Of a stretch of 64,000 nt of DNA, positions 1-8,625 are shown in pieces. How positions within the stretch are numbered: the stretch's first letter is position 1; every line of letters starts with the position of its first letter. The stretch lies in contig NZ_CP010976.1 of assembly GCF_000949425.1 (NCBI RefSeq), positions 5,456,001 to 5,520,000 of the forward strand. The letters run 5' to 3'. Below the pieces are notes generated by a model that was not told the DNA's origin, did no database searches, and worked only from the letters and a program-made list of their open reading frames with translations. The position numbers and the translations under genes are program-made. Origin of the DNA: Paenibacillus sp. IHBB 10380. Lineage in GTDB: Bacteria > Bacillota > Bacilli > Paenibacillales > Paenibacillaceae.

Positions 1-2
1 AA

Positions 3-401
3 CCGGTAGACACGGTGATCGGTAAGCTGGATTATGACGTTATATCGAACCGTAAGGTAGAGGGGTTTATCGGCAAATACAGACATAAACAGGATCAAAG
101 GGTGAGATCCAAGGGTGAGATCATTCGCATGACTCAGGCCTTTGCAGAATCGAAGATGCTAGAACTGGTCGATTACGAATTAGTAGAGTCTGGCGTGGGT
201 CGTTCCGTTACCTATGAACTGAATCCTTTTGTTAGCGATCATGTACGGTCGGAGCAAGGAAAGACACGCATGCTTCTTCGGTTTCGGAGTAGAGAGAGTC
301 GGGAAGAGAACCAGTTCATATTGGAGGATCTAATGAGCTTTCTCGTATCTGAGATTCAGCTAGCTTTCCCTGAATATAAGTGCGAAGGAGAATGGGCTTG
401 A
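3..401 (+). CDS. Unknown protein, 5' truncated by window edge
   Basis: The reading frame is open from the first complete codon at position 3, so the true start lies upstream; a GTG at 15 is probably internal. The visible 132 residues end at a TGA that overlaps the TTG start of the next gene, which implies translational coupling. The segment is charged and mostly helical, with no membrane span, signal peptide or motif I recognise. It is the first visible gene of an operon that leads to an Hsp70-like ATPase and VgrG-like spike proteins, so a structural or assembly role in that injection-type apparatus is possible, but this is inferred from position only. Confidence 0.7.
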   Translation, partial: PVDTVIGKLDYDVISNRKVEGFIGKYRHKQDQRVRSKGEIIRMTQAFAESKMLELVDYELVESGVGRSVTYELNPFVSDHVRSEQGKTRMLLRFRSRESREENQFILEDLMSFLVSEIQLAFPEYKCEGEWA

Positions 402-1087
402 ATTATATCTGGGACCTCATGATCCGCGGACAGGAATTAGGAATGGCCAAGAAAGACATCTACTTCATGCCTGCCAAAGTCTATTCGCCATATATGGAGC
501 TTAGTCAAGAAGATCTGAATGCCATGACGGTTGGGCGTGACGTTGAGGTGAATCCGTACTATCGATTCCACGATATTTTTAATGGGATGTTCGATATCAA
601 TAACTCCGAAGATATAGAACTACGCGGTGCATTGTTCGATATCTTAATTCATTTTTTGGCCGATATCGATTTGATGCAAGGGATGAACAAGCGGGAGTAT
701 CACATCCGCTTTATCCTACGGGATATTCAAGAGGGTCTGCTAGGAGAACCCGTGAAAGAGAATATTTCACTGTTCGACCGAGAGGAACAGGAGACTATTG
801 CAGCTAATGTGCTACGACTGTACGACACTGGAGAAGCACTTCATTTGTTGAGATATACAGTAAGTCAGATATTTCAACATTCGACGATATATGCGAACTG
901 TGAGGAGAAGGATGAACTGCTGTTCTATATCGGACAGAAGGAGAATGAAACAGCACGTAACAAGCTTCAATTGATTATGGACCTGTTTCTCCCCATCCGG
1001 TATCGCGCAGAAGTGTACTGGAACGATCATTTCGGCATTATCGATGAAGATTATACGATGATTCAAGATCGTATCGCACTCTATTAA
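398..1087 (+). CDS. Unknown 229-aa protein of the spike operon
   Basis: I place the start at TTG 398 because an AAGGAG at 385-390 sits seven bases before it; an in-frame ATG at 392 would be only one base from that site. The TTG overlaps the preceding stop (TTGA). The product is soluble, acidic and helix-rich, without signal peptide or membrane segment. A 61-base gap separates it from the Hsp70-like gene. I do not recognise the family. Its conserved-looking position directly before the ATPase suggests a partner or adaptor of the injection-like apparatus, but the sequence shows no motif that decides this. Confidence 0.75.
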   Translation: MNYIWDLMIRGQELGMAKKDIYFMPAKVYSPYMELSQEDLNAMTVGRDVEVNPYYRFHDIFNGMFDINNSEDIELRGALFDILIHFLADIDLMQGMNKREYHIRFILRDIQEGLLGEPVKENISLFDREEQETIAANVLRLYDTGEALHLLRYTVSQIFQHSTIYANCEEKDELLFYIGQKENETARNKLQLIMDLFLPIRYRAEVYWNDHFGIIDEDYTMIQDRIALY

Positions 1088-1148
1088 CAATCAGGTCTGT
1101 ACAGGCTGTAAGGATGACTTCACACATGATCAGTGAGGGGGAAAGGGC

Positions 1149-3800
1149 ATGAAGGGTTATTCCTACAAATTGCATAACAATCCCACAACGAAAGTCTCCG
1201 AACGTGGTGTGGCTAAGTATGGCCGAGATGAGCTTATGGAGATGACCACATTTCAGTTGCGGAATATTTGCTATAAACAAAGATTAGTTGAAGGACTGGG
1301 CAATAACTTGGACCGTGAAAGTCTAATCCGCATCATTATGAAGTATTTGAGTGCGGAGGAACGGTTATTCATAGGCCCCATCTGTGAGGGCGGCTTGGAT
1401 AGGGTTCAAAGTACGATTCGTAAGTATATGCAGCTTCCCTTACAGGGCGATGGAGGGATCCGTGTACCTGCAAGGCTGATTCTTTATTCAGGGATGGCTA
1501 TGGATAAGTCTGATAGTTATCGTGTAACAGCTACAGCACCGCTAACTGAATCGAACGTGTTATTGGTGAATGATCGGATGGAGCTATGCGGCATCCTTAA
1601 TCTGCAACAAGATGAGGGCAAGCATGGGCAATATTATCTGTCAACAGATCGTGAAACACAGTGGGTGCTTACATCCAATCGCCAGTATAGCCTATTATTC
1701 TTGCGCAAGCGTGAGTCGGAATACATCTACAATACCTATTATCAGGTGCATGACCAACCTCCAGCCAATATCCAATATTATAAGATTCCACTCGCAGAAC
1801 TGGAAATAAGAGAACTAGAAGAGACAAACGCCGTGCTTGCCATTGATTTCGGTACGTCTAACACGACGGCGGGTGCCTTTCTATATAACGGTTACGCGGC
1901 ATCGCCAAGTAGTCTAGATCTGCTAAATGGACAAATTCATATGGATGCCATTAACTACGTTAAGTTCCCTGATACCACGTATAAGAAGACGGAATGGATT
2001 GAAGCATTGCCCTCAGTAGTTAGTGTGGCGGACTGTTCTGATCCTACCAACATTCAGTATAACTTCGGTTATCAGGCGCTTCGAAGCATGCGTCATAGTA
2101 GTTATAGTAGCCGCGCCAGTGTGTTTCATGGCATGAAGCGATGGGTGAACAATTACGCCAAGCTAGAAGAAGTCATGGATACACAGGGGAATATTGCTGT
2201 GGTGCCTAGGAGTGATATTCTTCGTGCGTATATTAGCTATGTGGTGACTAGTGCGGAGCATCAGTTCAAGTGTAGATTCAGACATCTACATCTATCTAGC
2301 CCCGTTAAGATGAAGACACAGTTTATCGATATGTTCACCAAGATTCTACCTGATTACAAGATCGAGCGAGACAATGCGCTTGATGAAGGGATGGCCGTAC
2401 TCTATAACACGATTGCCGACGGAATTGAGCGGGGAGTGTTTGAGGACGAAGAGGAATATAAGGCATTGGTCATTGATTGCGGTGGAGGGACAACGGACTT
2501 ATCTTCTTGTAGCTTTCGAGTCGAAGACGGGCATATGTCTTACAAAATCGATATTAATACGACCTATGAGAATGGGGACACCAATTTTGGTGGTAATAAC
2601 ATCACATACCGAATTATGCAATTCATGAAGATTGTTTTTGCCGACTATTACATGGGTCAACGCAATCTGAGCGATATTGATAAGCTGATCGATATCCCTG
2701 GAAATGATCTATTCCGAGAGGTCGATGAGCAGGGTGTTGAGCAAATATATAGTGAATTAGAACGAAGGTATCGTGAGGCGGAGGATGTCATCCCAACGGC
2801 ATTTACCTTATATGAGAATCGTTCACGTGATGAGTATTTACGTGTACGGGGTAACTTTCACTTCTTATGGGAAATTGCTGAACAAATGAAAGAACAGTTT
2901 TTTCGCAGAACCGGAATATTGCGTAATCGATTCCACTCGGATCACGATACGCTCGAAGAAAGCGACTTACAGATTACGACGATGGATCGCTGGTTCTTAT
3001 CGGTGTCTCGTAATGGAGATATGAAGGACGAGTATGAATTCCCCGATGTCGTGTTCAACATTAAGGAAATCACGCAATTAATTAAAGCGGATATATATAA
3101 CGTTGTCCGTAAATTCTTGGATGATTTCTACCGTGAAGGCCGCATTAGTGATTATTCGATTATTAAACTAACGGGTCAATCTTGTCGTATCGACGTGTTC
3201 CGCGAAGCACTTAAAGAATTCGTCCCTGGACGTAGCATTGAATTCCGACAGAAGCCAGTGGAAGGTAGGATACCCGACCTTAAATTATCCTGTTTACGTG
3301 GTGCGATTCGGTATTTAAATGCACGTAAATTCGGCAGTATTGAAGTAAATATTACGAATTATTCGGCGGTTATTCCTTACGCTGTCAGTGCACATACCCA
3401 TAATAACCAAGAGAAAGAGTTGATCAGTAGCTTGGAACGGAGTAACCGAGTGCTCGGCTGCATATCACGTCCATTCGATACCGCAGAGATAGAATTCTTC
3501 CTCCATGGAAGTGACGGCGGACTTCGTCAGAGCTATTTATATATTAATAAAATAGAGGATTACCGTCCTGTTACGCACGAGGAGATTAATCTGACTTATG
3601 CGGATAAAATCCCACAGGATGACACGGACTCTATCGTCAATGGAGAGACCAAATGGTTCGTGTTCGCCGATGATAACCATTGGGGATTTCACGTGCTTCC
3701 TGTAGCACGGAGGAAGGACGGATTGCACTTGGGAAGGAAACAAATATTTGCATTTGAGAGCGATCTGTCCGAACTGGATTTCTTTGACGGATTGAAGTAA
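1149..3800 (+). CDS. Hsp70/actin-superfamily (ASKHA) ATPase, 883 aa
   Basis: The ATG follows a GAGGGGGAAAGG ribosome site. The protein has an N-terminal extension of about 225 residues followed by a complete actin/Hsp70 nucleotide fold: phosphate-1 motif DFGTSNT at residues 233-239, phosphate-2 motif DCGGGTTD at 443-450, and an adenosine-type motif LTGQS at 674-678. The C-terminal 170 residues form an additional domain and do not look like the canonical Hsp70 substrate-binding domain. There is no membrane span. Hsp70-fold ATPases outside the DnaK family often act as dedicated assembly or remodelling factors. Here the gene sits between unknown operon proteins and a VgrG-like spike, so it may load, fold or assemble the spike and effectors. 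That role is inference; the ATPase fold is clear. Confidence 0.85.
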   Translation: MKGYSYKLHNNPTTKVSERGVAKYGRDELMEMTTFQLRNICYKQRLVEGLGNNLDRESLIRIIMKYLSAEERLFIGPICEGGLDRVQSTIRKYMQLPLQGDGGIRVPARLILYSGMAMDKSDSYRVTATAPLTESNVLLVNDRMELCGILNLQQDEGKHGQYYLSTDRETQWVLTSNRQYSLLFLRKRESEYIYNTYYQVHDQPPANIQYYKIPLAELEIRELEETNAVLAIDFGTSNTTAGAFLYNGYAASPSSLDLLNGQIHMDAINYVKFPDTTYKKTEWIEALPSVVSVADCSDPTNIQYNFGYQALRSMRHSSYSSRASVFHGMKRWVNNYAKLEEVMDTQGNIAVVPRSDILRAYISYVVTSAEHQFKCRFRHLHLSSPVKMKTQFIDMFTKILPDYKIERDNALDEGMAVLYNTIADGIERGVFEDEEEYKALVIDCGGGTTDLSSCSFRVEDGHMSYKIDINTTYENGDTNFGGNNITYRIMQFMKIVFADYYMGQRNLSDIDKLIDIPGNDLFREVDEQGVEQIYSELERRYREAEDVIPTAFTLYENRSRDEYLRVRGNFHFLWEIAEQMKEQFFRRTGILRNRFHSDHDTLEESDLQITTMDRWFLSVSRNGDMKDEYEFPDVVFNIKEITQLIKADIYNVVRKFLDDFYREGRISDYSIIKLTGQSCRIDVFREALKEFVPGRSIEFRQKPVEGRIPDLKLSCLRGAIRYLNARKFGSIEVNITNYSAVIPYAVSAHTHNNQEKELISSLERSNRVLGCISRPFDTAEIEFFLHGSDGGLRQSYLYINKIEDYRPVTHEEINLTYADKIPQDDTDSIVNGETKWFVFADDNHWGFHVLPVARRKDGLHLGRKQIFAFESDLSELDFFDGLK

Positions 3801-3828
3801 AGGTACCAAGCGGCAGAGGAGGAGCGCA

Positions 3829-4605
3829 TTGTTTACATATCTATATCCCCAGTTCAATAAAGGTAGAATTCTGAAGACAGAAATGTTGACGAACTTGCGA
3901 GATTTCCCGCGTGAATTCGTAGATATCCACTATGCGGATTATTCCGATGGTATTGTGACAGGTGCTAATCTTGAAGTCGGTCCTAAGCATCTGATTATAT
4001 CACCAGGTATTGTGCGGCATGAGGGTAGGCTCTATACATTGAACAAATCCACGGAGCTTGCATATTTGGCTACAGGCAAGGAGTTAGTGGTCAAGATTCG
4101 ATTCCTTGAAGTTAAGGAAGGGAGTGATTTGACGGTGTACACTAGCGAGATTGTGCTGGATGAACAAGTCGAATGTAAATCAACTGAGCTGGAGCTTGGT
4201 CGTTTCAAGCTGAAGGAAGGCGCTAGACTCCGCCAGGATTACCAGAACTTCGCTGATTTCACGACCGAATACAACACCTTGAATGTGTTGCACACATCCT
4301 ATGCTGCACATGGAGAGAGTACAGTATCTCCCCTTGTGATGCGCTATTTCGCAGATCAGATGCTTCGTAGTGGCAGTGCGGACCCTCGTGATCTAGTCTT
4401 CGCGATGATGTGTGCCAATGAAGGAATCGTGTCACGCAGCCTTATCCTGCACTATATCTCGGGTCGTATGGGCATAGCATACAAGGATTATACCCATGTG
4501 CAGATTCACAAGCATTTGAGTCGGATTCTGGATAACGTTCGGAGCGGCGGTAAAGCCCGTGGTAGCCTCGCAGCGGGTGGGCCGCAGCGGGTGATTGTGG
4601 ATTAG
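3829..4605 (+). CDS. Unknown 258-aa operon protein
   Basis: A TTG start at 3829 is preceded by a strong GAGGAGGAG, and the gene follows the ATPase after 28 bases. The N-terminal 110 residues are beta-rich, with a YPQFNKGRIL opening and a SDGIVTG segment. This kind of opening reminds me of phage baseplate or T6SS TssK-type shell domains, but only at the level of general pattern. The second half is helical, and the tail is glycine- and arginine-rich. No signal peptide or membrane span is visible. A baseplate-like or spike-linked structural role is a plausible guess from context; the family itself is not one I recognise. Confidence 0.75.
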   Translation: MFTYLYPQFNKGRILKTEMLTNLRDFPREFVDIHYADYSDGIVTGANLEVGPKHLIISPGIVRHEGRLYTLNKSTELAYLATGKELVVKIRFLEVKEGSDLTVYTSEIVLDEQVECKSTELELGRFKLKEGARLRQDYQNFADFTTEYNTLNVLHTSYAAHGESTVSPLVMRYFADQMLRSGSADPRDLVFAMMCANEGIVSRSLILHYISGRMGIAYKDYTHVQIHKHLSRILDNVRSGGKARGSLAAGGPQRVIVD

Positions 4606-4700
4606 ATTGTTGTTAGTTGCTGTGGTTTAAACGGGAACATTCGGAATAACACTCAGCATTCTTATAGATGTTACCCCAATAAAGTAAAGGAGATGATCTA

Positions 4701-6242
4701 ATGGCAACATCACCCGTTACCTATGATGGTTTACAGATAGTTCCCTTTGAGATGAGATTGCACGATGTGAAGTTGGTCAAGAAAATTCACAATCACGCGA
4801 GCTTAACCTTCACTGGGATTATTCCCGAAGATAAGGAAGACTCTTATGTACGCATGGCAGATGAAGAGATACCAGTAGAACTTCTATATACTGACGAAAA
4901 TGGGAAAAGTAAGAGGTTGTTTCATGGCACGATTCTTCGGCTTCATGTGAGGGTTGAAAATTATGTTTATTGGTTGGAAGCGGAAGCTGTATCTCATACG
5001 TATGCGATGGACATCAAACAGGAGACCCGTTCCTTTCAAAATAAGTCGCTGTTGATTAAAGATGTGATGCAACAGATTAGTGGAGGCTACCCAAAAGGTC
5101 AAACTTTCAATACGTTCTCTGAGAATAAGTCACTAGGTGCATTTACCTTACAGTATCAGGAAACCGATTGGCAATTTCTGAAGAGATTGGCATCCCACTA
5201 TAACTCTATACTCGTGCCACTAGTGACACAAGATAGCATAAGAGTTTATTTGGGTATTCCTGAAAGCCGAGATATCGGTCAAATAGATGCCATCAACTAC
5301 CGCGTATACAAAGATTTGTTGGCTTATAAGAATGAAGGTGGAGGGGACAATACTGATCTTAGTGAACAGGATTTCATCTGTTATGAAGTGATGCTGGATC
5401 AGGTGTTGGAACTAGGTGATAGGGTCACGTTTAAGGGACAGAAGCTTCATGTATTTGAAGTGCAGACCGAGATGAAGAGTAGCGTTCTCACCCATAAGTA
5501 TACACTCTGCTCGAAAAAAGCAGGATACAAGCGAAAGAGATACAATTCGAAACTTATTGGAGCTTCTATTCAGGGTAAAGTGATGGAAGTTGTCAGGGAC
5601 GAGGTGAAAATACAATTGGATACGGATCAGGGTTGGAGTTTAGATACAGCCTATTTGTTCCCTTATTCAACGATGTATGCTTCGGAAGATCAGACAGGTT
5701 GGTATTGTATGCCGGAGAAGGGGGACGGTGTGCGCGTATACTTTTCGAATGCAAAGGAAGCGGAAGGTATAGCACTTAGTTCCGTGAGGAAAAAGCTACC
5801 GCAGGAAGAACATTCTAGCGTAAGCAAGCCTAGTAGCACTTCGAATGCACAATCAAAAAACGTGACGACAACTATTGTTCAGCAGGAACAGCTTCAGCCC
5901 ATCATTCAGTACGATAAAGATTTGAAAGATGATCTGATGGCAAATCCGAACACGAAGTTTATTCTTACTCCGTCCGGTCAGAAGCTTATGTTTGAGGATG
6001 ACAAAATTACGATAGCCTCTTCGAAAGGCGGTCCATCCATCACATTAACGAACGCAGGAACGATTATTTTGAACAGCACGGATAAAATTATACTTCAAAC
6101 AGGAAAGCAAATTGAATTAATGGCTGAATCAATCATCATGGTCGGTAATCAGATAGATATGTCTACAAAGGAAGGAAAGGGTCGAATTACTATCGATCAG
6201 GGTCAGGTCGTTTTAACAGGGGCTGAAATTTTGATGAAGTAA
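4701..6242 (+). CDS. VgrG / phage gpD-like spike protein, no toxin tail
   Basis: The ATG has an AAAGGAG site. Residues about 1-210 match the pattern of phage late control D / VgrG gp27-like domains, including a tail-tube-type adaptor segment around LQYQETDWQFLKRLAS near residue 155. An OB-like insert follows at about 285-365. The C-terminal 100 residues are a run of short beta repeats rich in I, T and V, as in the gp5/VgrG beta-helix needle. It ends with the needle and carries no extra effector domain, unlike its paralogue at 8626. It lies in a T6SS- or eCIS-like setting with a DUF4280 tip protein and a pentapeptide protein. Likely role: a structural spike trimer. Confidence 0.85.
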   Translation: MATSPVTYDGLQIVPFEMRLHDVKLVKKIHNHASLTFTGIIPEDKEDSYVRMADEEIPVELLYTDENGKSKRLFHGTILRLHVRVENYVYWLEAEAVSHTYAMDIKQETRSFQNKSLLIKDVMQQISGGYPKGQTFNTFSENKSLGAFTLQYQETDWQFLKRLASHYNSILVPLVTQDSIRVYLGIPESRDIGQIDAINYRVYKDLLAYKNEGGGDNTDLSEQDFICYEVMLDQVLELGDRVTFKGQKLHVFEVQTEMKSSVLTHKYTLCSKKAGYKRKRYNSKLIGASIQGKVMEVVRDEVKIQLDTDQGWSLDTAYLFPYSTMYASEDQTGWYCMPEKGDGVRVYFSNAKEAEGIALSSVRKKLPQEEHSSVSKPSSTSNAQSKNVTTTIVQQEQLQPIIQYDKDLKDDLMANPNTKFILTPSGQKLMFEDDKITIASSKGGPSITLTNAGTIILNSTDKIILQTGKQIELMAESIIMVGNQIDMSTKEGKGRITIDQGQVVLTGAEILMK

Positions 6243-6269
6243 TCAGGACAGATTTAAGGGGAGAATGCA

Positions 6270-7409
6270 ATGAAGGGACAAGAAGCATGGGGAAATTTTG
6301 TTAGGCATGATGCCCTACCGCAACGGAATAATCAACTTAGAGCCCTGTATGAACACTTTTGTATTCATAAAGAAACGATTAAGAAGGAATTTGTTCAGTT
6401 GTTTGATGAATTTTGTATAGATATTGAGAAGCAACAAGTATCTGGAATGATGGGGAAATGTGTGAATATTCAAATTTCACTGATGCGAACATCAATAATG
6501 ATGGGGCGACCCGTTTATATGCTGGAGGCCAATGATTTAGTATCCATTAGTGAGGTTAGAATTTCTCCATTTTGTTATGACGCTAGTTGGATTTTTGATT
6601 ACATGGATGCATGGATTACAGATTTAGAAGAATCTCGAAGAGTCTATTTCGATCAGATCAAGCGACTCTCATTCGAATCTTGGTTGAGAGAGCAGGTATA
6701 TCCATTTCATATGTTCATGATTCACACTGTTCGCTATGCGATGGATGAGATTATAGAATTAGCTTCCTATCAAAAAATATCGAAAGAAGCATTATTTGAC
6801 ATCCGTGTTGGTGAATATAGGGATCAAGAAGTTAGTGAATCAGTATTTCGAAATAATGAGTTGCAGAGGTCCTCTATTACTTGTAAAGGATGGCTAGAAG
6901 GCCTACTACAGCAGGACTATATCTTTGAACATATTGCTCAAGTAAATTTATCTCAAGGAAAGTATGAAGGAATTAATTTGCTATACACACGATTTGAGTC
7001 AGTTGATCTAAGTGGAAGTGGCCTTAAAAATAGTGTATTACTCGGAAATAAATTCATAGATTGCAAATGTGATCAAGTAGACTTCCATGGAAGTGTAGTT
7101 TTTGATACGGATTTTCGAAATTGTAGTCTTGAGAATGTTATATTCGATCACTGCGTCGGACCTCGGGACGTAATGAATGAGAAGAAGGGTACTTTTTTTG
7201 GACTTCATGGCGTCCGATTTATGCATGCAAACTTGAAAAAAGCTAGTTTCAAGTTTGCTAGGATTGCGGGCGATTTCTCATACGCGGAGTTAGAGGGTAC
7301 TGATTTTACAGGTGCGGAATTAGCAGGAAGTAGGATGTTGAAACGTGATATTCTCAAAGTTTCATTAACTGAGGATCAACGCCATAGCATTACCTGGTTA
7401 GAGGGATAA
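6270..7409 (+). CDS. Pentapeptide-repeat protein, 379 aa
   Basis: The ATG follows AAGGGGAG, 28 bases after the spike gene. Residues 1-220 form a helical domain of unknown family. Residues about 230-350 carry A(D/N)LxX-type pentapeptide repeats (for example VDLSGSGLKNS, ANLKKASFKFA, AELEGTDFTGAELAGS) that would form a right-handed quadrilateral beta-helix. Pentapeptide proteins of this sort occur in T6SS and eCIS clusters, sometimes as adaptors. Its place between the spike and the DUF4280 tip protein suggests an adaptor or loading protein. The repeat structure is seen directly; the role is inferred. Confidence 0.8.
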   Translation: MKGQEAWGNFVRHDALPQRNNQLRALYEHFCIHKETIKKEFVQLFDEFCIDIEKQQVSGMMGKCVNIQISLMRTSIMMGRPVYMLEANDLVSISEVRISPFCYDASWIFDYMDAWITDLEESRRVYFDQIKRLSFESWLREQVYPFHMFMIHTVRYAMDEIIELASYQKISKEALFDIRVGEYRDQEVSESVFRNNELQRSSITCKGWLEGLLQQDYIFEHIAQVNLSQGKYEGINLLYTRFESVDLSGSGLKNSVLLGNKFIDCKCDQVDFHGSVVFDTDFRNCSLENVIFDHCVGPRDVMNEKKGTFFGLHGVRFMHANLKKASFKFARIAGDFSYAELEGTDFTGAELAGSRMLKRDILKVSLTEDQRHSITWLEG

Positions 7410-7435
7410 TTCTATTAATTAGTCGGGGGGAAGAC

Positions 7436-7963
7436 ATGGAATATTTCATCGTTGAGCAAGATCGGCGGTTGATCGGTGGAGCCATATCATTCCCAGAACG
7501 GATTCTTAAAGGGTTTGAATATGCAGAACCAAATGAAGTTCTATATACAAAATCAGAAAAAGAACTTGAGTATAGCTGTATCATCGACCGCCCTGTGCTG
7601 CTTGTTTCAGATGAACTCAGAAGAATTATCACTGAATTTGAGCCTCAAATGGAACATAAGGCAGTTGTTGTAATGGATTTGGAACGGCAGTTGCAATTCC
7701 CGTATTCCATGATGAACTTCCAGGACGTTGCATGTGATTCCAATAAACAATCTTACCTAGCTACTGGCCGGATAGAAGAAATAGTTATAGATGAAAAACA
7801 GATCAACGGTCAAGCTATTTTTAAAATAACTTATTACCGAAGTTCCTATCTTGTGGTACGCCTAGATGTTGCTGAATACTTGCTTAGGAGAAGTTTGTAT
7901 GGTCTAAAGCTAAACCGAATCCAATCAATGGAGGGTGATAAATATGAATGTACCACCAAATGA
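7436..7963 (+). CDS. Unknown 175-aa protein with Imm11/DUF1629-like pattern
   Basis: The ATG follows a GGGGGGAAG site. The sequence has the layout I associate with Imm11/DUF1629-type proteins: a short strand-rich start, a segment PVLLVSDELRRII, then IFKITYYRSSYLVVRLDVAE near the end. The resemblance is weak and I cannot check it. The 3' end overlaps the start of the DUF4280 gene by about 20 bases, which ties expression of the two. A chaperone or adaptor for the tip protein would fit the position. No membrane segment or signal peptide is present. Confidence 0.7.
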   Translation: MEYFIVEQDRRLIGGAISFPERILKGFEYAEPNEVLYTKSEKELEYSCIIDRPVLLVSDELRRIITEFEPQMEHKAVVVMDLERQLQFPYSMMNFQDVACDSNKQSYLATGRIEEIVIDEKQINGQAIFKITYYRSSYLVVRLDVAEYLLRRSLYGLKLNRIQSMEGDKYECTTK

Positions 7964-8594
7964 TAGCTTTATAAAACCAAGTACTATTATTAAGTTAACA
8001 GAGGAAGAGGTTTGGAGAAAGGAAGAGACATATGTGGCGCGTGGTGCGCACATGTATTGCACTATGGGAACCCACGAGGAAGTACTGAACCAAATTGAAA
8101 ATCATGGAGTATATGTAAATGGACAATCCTTGATGACAGTAGATGACTGCGTGGTGTCTTCCTCAGAGAATATCACTGGAAATGTTAATTATGATGAACC
8201 GGGAAACGAGATAGATGGTAATCTGTATTCCTTTGGGTTCTGTCGGAGTCTAATTCATCCCCAGAAGGTTGCAGAAATAAACAACATCCCCCTCGGACAG
8301 CCAGGTGGTCCTCCAGTTCCTGATGGATCTTATATATTTGATGTTGAGCCTGAGTCTGGTTCATTACTAGGAAATAAAATATATCCCTGCGTTCCTAAAT
8401 TTGATCCAAGACCAATGGATACTTCCAGAGGGAATCTAACACTAGCAACCAGATGGTCAGGTGGTAGTCCAAATGTGACGATTCAAGGGGCGCCAGCGTT
8501 AACTACTAGTTCGTGCTTATATTGTCGCTGGGCAGGGGTAATTAAGTTTTTAACTAATGGAATGGATCCGATTCCGCCTGAGTTTTTGCCGTGA
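7944..8594 (+). CDS. DUF4280 (PAAR-like) spike tip protein
   Basis: I use ATG 7944, nine bases after GGAGG at 7930-7934; a GTG at 7935 overlaps that site and is less likely. The sequence fits DUF4280: a CTMGTHEEVL motif early, HGVYVNGQ and a TVDDC motif in the middle, later paired cysteines (FGFCRSL, SSCLYCRW). DUF4280 proteins are regarded as PAAR-like caps that sharpen VgrG-type spikes and are common in polymorphic-toxin loci. The gene lies immediately before the toxin-bearing VgrG-like gene, so it probably caps one or both spike proteins. It overlaps the upstream gene by 20 bases. Confidence 0.85.
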   Translation: MNVPPNDSFIKPSTIIKLTEEEVWRKEETYVARGAHMYCTMGTHEEVLNQIENHGVYVNGQSLMTVDDCVVSSSENITGNVNYDEPGNEIDGNLYSFGFCRSLIHPQKVAEINNIPLGQPGGPPVPDGSYIFDVEPESGSLLGNKIYPCVPKFDPRPMDTSRGNLTLATRWSGGSPNVTIQGAPALTTSSCLYCRWAGVIKFLTNGMDPIPPEFLP

Positions 8595-8625
8595 GAAATC
8601 TAATAGGAAGGAGGAAATTGATAAG

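Noticed and set aside
812..1280. Minus-strand ORFs over the operon start
   Set aside because: They oppose well-started plus-strand genes and show no recognisable sequence.
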